The notes under the pieces: model-generated
Databases searched by the model: none
What the model was told of the DNA's origin: nothing
The model's input: only the letters and a program-made list of their open reading frames with translations
In this document: positions 14,566 to 20,191 of the stretch, one piece after another
How the letters are laid out: every line of letters starts with the position of its first letter
How positions within the stretch are numbered: position 1 is the stretch's first letter
Made by a program: the position numbers and the translations under genes
Source: Spirochaetaceae bacterium UBA4077
Lineage (GTDB): Bacteria; Spirochaetota; Spirochaetia; Treponematales; Rectinemataceae
DNA length: 20,191 bases
Assembly: GCA_002383375.1 (NCBI GenBank)
Contig: DFYR01000003.1
Location: forward strand, 16,714 to 36,904
Direction of reading: 5' to 3'

Positions 14566-16533
14566 TTAGATATGCAGGGAAAGCGATAGGCTGGTGGCTG
14601 AATCGGGGCTAAGCTCTATGTCCCAGCCGAAGAGCAGACGCGAGCCCTGATAGAGTTCCTCGCCCGGCGCCTGCCCGAGAAGCTCTTGGTGAGGAGCCCC
14701 CTGCATCAGCCTCAGGATATAGGGATTGTCCAGCCTGTCGATGTTGTGCTCGATCCTACCTGTAAAGCTTCGGTCCGAGCGGAATTCCAGCTTTTCTCTG
14801 GTTAGGGAACTCGAAAGAAACAAAGCCTCAGCCTGGAAATCTTCAAGTTTCGCTCTTTCGTCCAGAGTTGTCCTTTGCCGTTCCTTTTCGGCGACCAGTT
14901 CGAGCTCCGCCAGCATAGCCAGAGGCAGAAGGTTGAGTTCCTGGGCATAGCGGAATAAAACCGGGGTTTGGGATTTATTATAAAGCTCTATGTCGACACT
15001 GACACAGTGTTTTTGAAAGAGAAAGGATTTTTTCAGTGCCAAGGATAAATGAGAATCGTGACGGGGAAGAGTAAAATCCCGGAAGAAAACGATCTTCTGC
15101 TGGCTCCGCTCTCGTTCGGAACTTGTGTAAGCCTGTTTTTCAAGACCGGCTTGCTCAGCGACAGAGCCTCCATCGCCGAAGCTTCCGTATTCGAATATCC
15201 TATCGATAAAGCTTCTAAGGGATTTCCCCGCCTTGGAATCGTAAAATACCCCGCAGTAGTTATGCTTGTTTTTAAAAGAATCCAGCTCGAACACCGAGGC
15301 ACCTCGGCTGTGTATGTAGCAGTTCAGATCGGCCGCCTGATAGAGAAATTCCTTTTCGCCGTCGCAATCTATGTCATCGACAATCAGGCCGGGATTAAAG
15401 CTTCCTTGTATGCGTGTGGCTTTTTCCGCATCGATGAGGGCTCTGTATGCCCGTTTTCGCACCTCAGGCCTCCGAAGGCCGCCGATACAGCCTTCCCAAT
15501 AGGCCTCCCCGTTCTGAGCTTTCCAGAGATCCTCTTGGGCACTCTTCTTGCGCGCTTTGTCCCCCCGGAGGAGCACCATAAGAGAATGGACGTGATACAT
15601 CCTGTCATAGAGATGCTTGCTGACTGGCTGCTGGAGAATCAGCTGCTTAGCTATAGAAGGGAAGCAAAGCCCCCTACCCCGTTCTTTCGACTGGTCCAGG
15701 CAGGAACCCAGGCGTTCGGAGGAACAGGATGAGAGATAAAACAACTTAGAGTTCTTGATTGCCTTGGTGTAATTCTGGGCTGACACTGTCTCGATGGAGA
15801 GACAGTTTTTTTGGAACCAGGCAAAGGTCCTTTCGAACATCACATCGGGGGATTCCAAGCCCGAAGCTTCCCACATACTTGGCACAGAATGGCCGTTAGC
15901 CATGATCGTATACAGACGACAGCCCGGATACTGGATCATTAGGCTTTCCAGGGCGTTTTCGAAGGATCGTGGAGAGTCGAATGCCTCGTCCATGTCGAAG
16001 ACCGGGAACACACAGAGGAGCTTCCGCTGGTCTTCAGTCACCATAGGTTCGCAATGGCCTAGGTCGACAATCCCAGCCTCTGCCAGCGTGCCGGCAGGCA
16101 GGAAGGAATAGGACAGTCCTGAATTCTTGAATACCAGGGGCAGGCCGGCGTCCCAGGAATATTCGTAGAGCCAGCCACCTGAGGGTCTTCTTCCGAAAGT
16201 TTTGCGCAGATAGGTAGTTAGCAGCTCAATCTGCCCAACCTTGTCTGAGAGCTGGAGGATAGGAAAGAGCGGGGAGTAGTAGCCACCCCCGAGCAGTTCG
16301 ATCTGCCTGCGTCCCGACATCTCTTCCAGTAGAAGCGTGAATTCGGGGTGGTTCTCTTCGATCCATTGGAGCACGATTCCGGAGTAATACAAAACCGAAC
16401 TGATAGAGGGGAATTTATAGAGGCTGGATAAAAAGGGTCTCCAGGAACGCTGGTAGCTTAGCTCAAAGAGGGTGTCAGAGGCACCATCCGGCATTGTGTT
16501 GTATGTCCCAAAAATTACCTTAGTGCCCTGCAT
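14566..16533 (-). CDS. GH57-like protein (4-alpha-glucanotransferase/amylase fold) with degenerate active site
   Basis: The 655-residue protein has the architecture of GH57 4-alpha-glucanotransferases: an N-terminal barrel (about 1-275), a DUF1925-like middle (about 300-385, ending WKAQNGEAYWEGCIGGLRRP) and a DUF1926-like beta C-terminus. The nucleophile region is kept, GGWLYEYSWD with Glu124. Other family positions are changed. HQP in region I reads TMP (13-15), the Glu of the GFYEP-type motif is Ser87 (GGYYSP), and the DDGE region with the acid/base Asp reads ANGH (212-215). D-YWHG reads E-YWEG. It may be a non-catalytic glucan-binding or regulatory protein, or an enzyme with changed chemistry. 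It starts downstream of a candidate promoter and is followed 51 bases later by murC. Confidence 0.8.
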   Translation of the reverse strand: MQGTKVIFGTYNTMPDGASDTLFELSYQRSWRPFLSSLYKFPSISSVLYYSGIVLQWIEENHPEFTLLLEEMSGRRQIELLGGGYYSPLFPILQLSDKVGQIELLTTYLRKTFGRRPSGGWLYEYSWDAGLPLVFKNSGLSYSFLPAGTLAEAGIVDLGHCEPMVTEDQRKLLCVFPVFDMDEAFDSPRSFENALESLMIQYPGCRLYTIMANGHSVPSMWEASGLESPDVMFERTFAWFQKNCLSIETVSAQNYTKAIKNSKLFYLSSCSSERLGSCLDQSKERGRGLCFPSIAKQLILQQPVSKHLYDRMYHVHSLMVLLRGDKARKKSAQEDLWKAQNGEAYWEGCIGGLRRPEVRKRAYRALIDAEKATRIQGSFNPGLIVDDIDCDGEKEFLYQAADLNCYIHSRGASVFELDSFKNKHNYCGVFYDSKAGKSLRSFIDRIFEYGSFGDGGSVAEQAGLEKQAYTSSERERSQQKIVFFRDFTLPRHDSHLSLALKKSFLFQKHCVSVDIELYNKSQTPVLFRYAQELNLLPLAMLAELELVAEKERQRTTLDERAKLEDFQAEALFLSSSLTREKLEFRSDRSFTGRIEHNIDRLDNPYILRLMQGAPHQELLGQAPGEELYQGSRLLFGWDIELSPDSATSLSLSLHI

Positions 16534-16707
16534 GCATATCGTACCCTTGGAGATGATGGGTGAATTTTATACCACAAGCCTGGAGATGGGAAGGCGATAT
16601 GCCTGGGAACTCCACATTATGCTCTGGATTTTTTATAAACAGGCTTTGCCCGACATATCAGCGGTATTCAGCCATTGTATGGCAAGAGCAATTAAGCGCT
16701 ATAACTA
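16534..16707 (-). other. Gap upstream of the GH57-like gene
   Basis: This 174-base A+T-rich gap separates two minus-strand genes and contains no credible coding frame. It holds the candidate promoter at 16566-16574 and a weak AAGGG site about ten bases before the GH57-like ATG. Small hairpins (GGC-AAA-GCC and GGC-ATATC-GCC) occur, but none is followed by a T-run that would make a convincing terminator. Confidence 0.6.
16566..16574 (-). promoter_or_regulatory. Candidate extended -10 promoter of the GH57-like gene and downstream cluster
   Basis: The minus strand reads TGG-TATAAA, an extended -10 (TGN plus a hexamer one base from consensus). Initiation would fall near 16559, about 26 bases before the ATG at 16533. 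No good -35 hexamer is visible at 17 bases. Because the next fifteen genes are nearly contiguous, this could be the main promoter for murC onward. Pattern evidence only. Confidence 0.4.
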
Positions 16708-17181
16708 TTAAGCAGAAAAAATAATCGCGATTCCGACGCCGAGCGCAGCACCGACAAGGACTTCGGCGAAGGTGTGGCCGCGTACTTCTTTGACTGGGTC
16801 GTAATCGAGAATCGCTTTTTCCTCCAGCGTGGCTCCCAGTTTGTTAAGGGCTTGGGACTGGAGACCTGAAGAACGCCGAACTCCCAGGGCATCCCGGATG
16901 ACGATAAGGGTGAAAAAAAGCGATAGGATGAAGAGATTGGAGTAGCCCTCGGTCAGCAGGGTTGCAGTACATATGGAGAGGGCTGTCGCCGAGTGGCTGG
17001 AGGGCATGCCACCGGTCCGCCAGAAGAAGATGATCATCGCCTCCCTAAAGTCTTCTTCCTTTCTGGCCTTGGCCAGTGAGATCAGGGCTTTGATGAGCTG
17101 AGCGCCCACCAGGCTGAAAAATGCGGACAGGAAGATGGGATTAGCGAAGAGTTTTGTCGGAGGACCGATCATGGCGTTCAT
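16708..17181 (-). CDS. Divergent PAP2 / DUF212-family membrane protein
   Basis: This belongs to the small membrane protein family related to acid phosphatase/vanadium haloperoxidase (DUF212, YuiD-like); the substrate is unknown. Key signatures are GAQLIKALISL, GGMPSSHSATALS (the phosphatase-like SxxHS core), RDALGVRRSSGLQSQALN, and GHTFAEVLVGAALGVGIAII at the C-terminus. Several hydrophobic segments predict an integral inner-membrane protein. I chose the ATG at 17181 (157 residues), which is where homologues begin relative to the first membrane segment. The frame is open to a GTG at 17280 and an ATG at 17229, and neither has a ribosome site. The start is therefore the least certain part. The gene is divergent from the pseudouridine synthase operon. 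Confidence 0.82.
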   Translation of the reverse strand: MNAMIGPPTKLFANPIFLSAFFSLVGAQLIKALISLAKARKEEDFREAMIIFFWRTGGMPSSHSATALSICTATLLTEGYSNLFILSLFFTLIVIRDALGVRRSSGLQSQALNKLGATLEEKAILDYDPVKEVRGHTFAEVLVGAALGVGIAIIFSA

Positions 17182-17270
17182 CGGTTGTAAAGTTTCCCTT
17201 TCGAGCACTGTTCTGTCAATACTTTCCATAACCGTGATTACAATAATGAGACAAATCAGGCGGGCAGCTC

Positions 17271-17305
17271 GGTTGACCACGTCGAAGCTGAGCGCTTGGT
17301 TGACC
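17271..17305 (+). repeat. Two direct copies of GGTTGACC in the divergent intergenic region
   Basis: GGTTGACC occurs at 17271-17278 and again at 17298-17305, with starts 27 bases apart. The second copy contains the -35 hexamer of the plus-strand promoter. It could be an operator half-site pair, but at eight bases it may be chance. Confidence 0.35.
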
Positions 17306-17328
17306 CCCGCGAACCAGGGGACTAAAAT
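17300..17328 (+). promoter_or_regulatory. Near-consensus sigma-70-type promoter for the rlu-hflK-hflC operon
   Basis: TTGACC at 17300-17305 and TAAAAT at 17323-17328 are separated by exactly 17 bases, and each hexamer is one base from consensus. Transcription would start near 17335. This is the best promoter in the window and serves the only plus-strand operon. Confidence 0.75.
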
Positions 17329-17341
17329 TATTCAATGCGAT

Positions 17342-17345
17342 GGAG
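17342..17345 (+). promoter_or_regulatory. Ribosome binding site choosing the pseudouridine synthase start
   Basis: GGAG stands seven bases before the ATG at 17353. The upstream in-frame ATG at 17335 coincides with the predicted transcription start and would need leaderless translation, so 17353 is preferred. Confidence 0.65.
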
Positions 17346-17352
17346 CCTAACC

Positions 17353-18336
17353 ATGGAGCTCGGCTCCGACGACGAAGGACGGCGCCTAGACAGGGTGCTC
17401 CGCAAGGCGCTCAAGAGCCTTCCGCTATCAGCCATACACCGAGCTCTAAGAAAAGGCGAGATCAGAGTTAACGGCCAGAAGAGAGCTCCCGATTATCGCT
17501 GCAGACAGGGCGAGCGCATCGAGGGTAAAATCCTCATCTCCGGAGAGGTAAAGTCTACCTTATCTAACGCCGATCCCACCACTACCCATGTCGAGGCATC
17601 GAATCCCTTGTGGATCGTTCATGAGGACGATTCCTTGCTCTTTCTGAACAAACCGTTGGGCCAATTAGTCCACGGCTCAACCAGAAGCCTCGAAGCTTCG
17701 GTCAGGAGCTACCTCGAAGGCAAGCTGCCTCCTTCAGTTTCTTTTGTCCCTGGACCTTTACATAGGCTGGATAGAAATACATCGGGACTTCTCTGTTTCT
17801 CCAAAAGCTTGGAGGGGGCTATCAGGTTCAGCACGGCGCTCAGGGAGGGGAAAATCGGCAAAACTTACATTGCGCTGCTCGAAGGAAGACTTGAGGGTCG
17901 ACATCGCTGGGACGACATGCTGCTGCGCTCCGATGGCAGGAAAAGCCAGGTAGTGGATAGGAATGGTTCGGGATATTCTTCCGCTAAGGCCAAGGCGGCT
18001 TCTATGGACATTGTCCCGTTGGCCGTCCAAAAAAACCTCAGCCTTGCCGCTATACGACTGCACAGCGGTCGCACGCACCAGATTCGAGTCCAGTCGGCCT
18101 ATCACGGCTTCCCCTTAGCGGGTGACGTCAAGTACGGGGCTGGGCGAAGGGCGTTTCCCTATCTTCTCCATGCCTTCCGTCTATCCTTTTCGCAAACCCT
18201 ATACAGCGGCCTTCCCCAAAGTCTGGAAGCGCCCATTCACAAAGAATTTTTGGAAATAATCGAAAATACCTTTCCCTTCGCCGCTGAAGAAGTATATTCA
18301 ATAGTAAGGAAATCCATTTTCCAGGAGGCTGATTAA
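17353..18336 (+). CDS. Ribosomal large subunit pseudouridine synthase, RluC/RluD family
   Basis: The enzyme isomerises specific uridines in 23S rRNA to pseudouridine. From the ATG at 17353 it has 327 residues. It begins with an S4-like RNA-binding domain (RRLDRVLRKALKSLPLSAIHRALRKGEIRVNG, 10-41). The catalytic domain carries LNKPLGQLVHG near residue 98, the catalytic motif HRLDRNTSGL (137-146, catalytic Asp140), and the C-terminal signature LHSGRTHQIRVQSAYHGFPLAGDVKYG. This layout is that of RluC/RluD rather than RsuA or TruB. The exact target uridines cannot be read from sequence. The TAA stop overlaps the hflK ATG by one base (TAATG), so the two genes are probably coupled. Confidence 0.93.
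   Translation: MELGSDDEGRRLDRVLRKALKSLPLSAIHRALRKGEIRVNGQKRAPDYRCRQGERIEGKILISGEVKSTLSNADPTTTHVEASNPLWIVHEDDSLLFLNKPLGQLVHGSTRSLEASVRSYLEGKLPPSVSFVPGPLHRLDRNTSGLLCFSKSLEGAIRFSTALREGKIGKTYIALLEGRLEGRHRWDDMLLRSDGRKSQVVDRNGSGYSSAKAKAASMDIVPLAVQKNLSLAAIRLHSGRTHQIRVQSAYHGFPLAGDVKYGAGRRAFPYLLHAFRLSFSQTLYSGLPQSLEAPIHKEFLEIIENTFPFAAEEVYSIVRKSIFQEAD
18323..18328 (+). promoter_or_regulatory. Strong ribosome binding site of hflK
   Basis: AGGAGG, seven bases before the ATG at 18336, within the last codons of the pseudouridine synthase gene. It suggests hflK is translated more strongly than coupling alone would allow. Confidence 0.8.
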
Positions 18337-19319
18337 TGCCTGAGACTGTCATTCGACCCAAGGCTAAGTTCAAATTTCCCCAGCTCAAGCTCAAGGGTCC
18401 CATCATTCTCATAATCGTGCTCGCTGTGGCGGTCATTGCTGTACTCTCAACAAGCTTTATTATTGTCGATCAGACCGAGAGCGCGGTCATAACCACTTTC
18501 GGCAAGTACTCCAAGACCGTAGGCGCCGGTCTCCATTACAAACTGCCCTTCGGCATCCAGAAGTCCTATATTGTACCCACCAAGGTGATCCAGACAGAGA
18601 CCTTCGGCTTCAGGACCCTCAGAACCGGGTTCCAAACCCAGTACTCGGAACAGAAATACTCCGACGAGTCCACGATGCTCACCGGAGACCTGAACATCGT
18701 CGATGTGGAATGGATTATCCAATACAGGATCGATGATCCCCAGGCCTGGCTTTTTAATGTCCTGGACAAGCAGAAGACGATCCGCGACATATCCCAGTCG
18801 GTCATGAACCGCCTTGTGGGAGACAGGCTCATTCTTGGCGTTATCGGCTCGGACCGCCAGACAATCCAGGACAACGCTGTCGTCACGATGAATAAAATAT
18901 TCGACCAGTATAAACTCGGCATCAAGGTAACCCAGGTCCAGCTTCAGAACATTGTGCCCCCGGCAGGAGTTCAGGATGCCTTCGAGGATGTGAACAAGGC
19001 TATCCAGGACATGAACCGACTGATCAATGAGGGTAAGGAAGCATATAACGCAGAAATACCCAAGGCGAAAGGTCAAGCCGACCAGCTTGTCGAAATCGCC
19101 CAGGGTTACGCAACCGAACGGGTGAACAAGGCCAAAGGCGATGTGGCCCGCTTCGATTCGGTGCTGACCGAGTACCGCAAATCACCGGACATCACCCGAA
19201 AGCGGCTGTATTTCGAGATGGTCGATGAGATCCTCGCAGGTAATAGCGATGTGGAGCTGATCGATAAAACCCTTGAGAACGTCATACCGCTGAAAATGCT
19301 CGGCGGAACCCAGGAGTAG
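18336..19319 (+). CDS. hflK: HflK, SPFH/prohibitin-family membrane protease regulator
   Basis: HflK forms large ring complexes with HflC in the inner membrane that enclose and modulate the FtsH protease. The 327-residue protein has a short cytoplasmic start, one membrane anchor (about residues 21-44, GPIILIIVLAVAVIAVLSTS), then the SPFH domain with VDQTESAVITTFGKYSKTVGAGLHYKLPFGIQ and GDLNIVDVEWIIQYRIDDP. These last two are HflK-type signatures. A coiled-coil region follows (AIQDMNRLINEGKEAYNAEI, KAKGQADQLVEIAQGYATERVNKAKGD). It lacks the Gly-rich N-terminal extension of the longer E. coli HflK. The hflC gene follows after five bases. Confidence 0.93.
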   Translation: MPETVIRPKAKFKFPQLKLKGPIILIIVLAVAVIAVLSTSFIIVDQTESAVITTFGKYSKTVGAGLHYKLPFGIQKSYIVPTKVIQTETFGFRTLRTGFQTQYSEQKYSDESTMLTGDLNIVDVEWIIQYRIDDPQAWLFNVLDKQKTIRDISQSVMNRLVGDRLILGVIGSDRQTIQDNAVVTMNKIFDQYKLGIKVTQVQLQNIVPPAGVQDAFEDVNKAIQDMNRLINEGKEAYNAEIPKAKGQADQLVEIAQGYATERVNKAKGDVARFDSVLTEYRKSPDITRKRLYFEMVDEILAGNSDVELIDKTLENVIPLKMLGGTQE

Positions 19320-19324
19320 CCCAG

Positions 19325-20191
19325 ATGAAAAAGACAATTATAATTCTTGCTGCACTGGGTTTGATCGTGGCGGCGGTAATCGTGGCAGGACCTTTTTTTA
19401 TCCTGGGCGAAGGTGACCAGGCAGTGGTCGTTCGCTTTGGAAAAATAGTGAAGACCCATACAGAGGCGGGGCTAAAATTGCGAACCCCCTTCGTTGATAT
19501 CGTCAATAAGTACCCAAAAAAACTCTTGTCATGGGACGGTGAAAAACAGCGGATTCCCACCAAGGAAAACCAGTTCATCTGGGTGGATGCGACGGCCAGA
19601 TGGCGGATTGCCGATCTTACGAAATTCTACGAATCCGTTACAACAATAGACAACGCTTATGGCCGCCTGGATGACGTGATCGACTCGGCGGTGCGCACCG
19701 TCATATCGTCCAACTACCTGCGCGAGGCGGTGAGAGATTCGGACGAGATCCTGAAGACCAAGATAGTGGAAACCTTCCAGACAGGCGAAGATATGGGCTC
19801 GGCCTCCCTAGCGGAGCTCACCATATCTCAAGCCCAATACGAAAAAATCGAAAAAGGCAGAAGGGTGCTCTCCGACGAGATGATAGCCATAGTTTCCTCT
19901 ATCGTTCCGGAGTTCGGCATAGAGGTTATCGATATAATTCCCAGGCAGATCAGGTATTCGGACGAACTCACCGACTCCGTCTATCAGCGGATGATCAAGG
20001 AGCGGAACCAGATAGCCCAGGCCTTCCGTTCCTACGGCGAGGGTAAGAAGGCCGAATGGTTGGGTAAGCTGGAGAACGAGCGGCGTTCGGTTCTCTCCTC
20101 GGCTTATGCGAAGTCGGAGACCCTCAAAGGAACTGCCGACGCGGAAGCCACGAAAATATTTGCCGAAGCCTATGGCAAGGATGCTTCGTTC
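19325..20191 (+). CDS. hflC: HflC, partner of HflK, partial (C-terminus cut by window edge)
   Basis: HflC pairs with HflK in the SPFH complex around FtsH. The frame from the ATG at 19325 gives 289 residues without a stop up to the edge. It starts with a membrane anchor (MKKTIIILAALGLIVAAVIV), then the SPFH domain GEGDQAVVVRFGKIVKTH, AGLKLRTPFVDIVNKYPKKL and WVDATARWRIADLTKFYESV. The HflC signature ERNQIAQAFRSYGEGKKAEW leads into the coiled coil and ADAEATKIFAEAYGKD. A ribosome site AGGAG (19312-19316) overlaps the end of hflK, with an 8-base spacer. Only the last few dozen residues should be missing. Confidence 0.93.
   Translation, partial: MKKTIIILAALGLIVAAVIVAGPFFILGEGDQAVVVRFGKIVKTHTEAGLKLRTPFVDIVNKYPKKLLSWDGEKQRIPTKENQFIWVDATARWRIADLTKFYESVTTIDNAYGRLDDVIDSAVRTVISSNYLREAVRDSDEILKTKIVETFQTGEDMGSASLAELTISQAQYEKIEKGRRVLSDEMIAIVSSIVPEFGIEVIDIIPRQIRYSDELTDSVYQRMIKERNQIAQAFRSYGEGKKAEWLGKLENERRSVLSSAYAKSETLKGTADAEATKIFAEAYGKDASF

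Noticed and set aside
16534..16707. Rho-independent terminator after the DUF212 gene
   Set aside because: Only short stems without a following T-run are present.
17182..17280. Longer DUF212 protein from GTG at 17280 or ATG at 17229
   Set aside because: Neither start has a ribosome site, and the added residues are not expected in this family. It remains a minor possibility.
1..20191. Mobile element, prophage, CRISPR array, toxin-antitoxin or biosynthetic cluster
   Set aside because: No transposase, integrase, repeat-spacer array, inverted terminal repeats or small toxin-like pairs were found. Genes are intact housekeeping types with uniform composition.

Overview
The window reads as an ordinary chromosomal stretch from a spirochaete, most likely a treponeme or a relative of moderately high G+C. 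This assignment is inferred from protein character: an archaeal-type cytidylate kinase with an odd P-loop, a divergent MurC, a GH57-like protein and a LolCDE set for lipoproteins. No rRNA or species marker is present to prove it. I see no phage, transposon, CRISPR array, tRNA or other accessory island. Nearly all the sequence is coding, and no gap exceeds about 180 bases.

Left and middle (1-17181): seventeen genes lie head to tail on the minus strand. In transcription order, right to left, they are: DUF212/divergent-PAP2 membrane protein, GH57-like protein, murC, yicC-type endoribonuclease, cytidylate kinase, galM, SDR oxidoreductase, prfB (with a programmed +1 frameshift), an exported unknown protein, ftsY, lolC, lolD, lolE, recA, folK, scpA and scpB (cut by the left edge). 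Many junctions are stop/start overlaps of 1, 4 or 8 bases, which suggests translational coupling. Probable promoters lie before the GH57-like gene (extended -10 near 16570) and before recA (extended -10 near 3060), so recA-folK-scpA-scpB may also be transcribed separately.

Right (17182-20191): a divergent plus-strand operon holds an RluC/RluD-type pseudouridine synthase, hflK and hflC (cut by the right edge). It is driven by a near-consensus promoter at 17300-17328 (TTGACC, 17-base spacer, TAAAAT).

The genes are mostly housekeeping. They cover wall precursor synthesis (murC), nucleotide and sugar metabolism (cmk, galM), translation termination and rRNA modification (prfB, pseudouridine synthase), membrane targeting (ftsY), lipoprotein release (lolCDE), recombination (recA), folate (folK), chromosome condensation (scpAB) and membrane protein quality control (hflKC). 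No clearly new multi-gene system is visible. The points most worth a second look are the GH57-like protein that has lost most catalytic-pocket residues, the cytidylate kinase lacking the Walker A lysine, the exported unknown protein between prfB and ftsY, and the textbook prfB recoding site, which is easily mis-annotated as a shortened gene.
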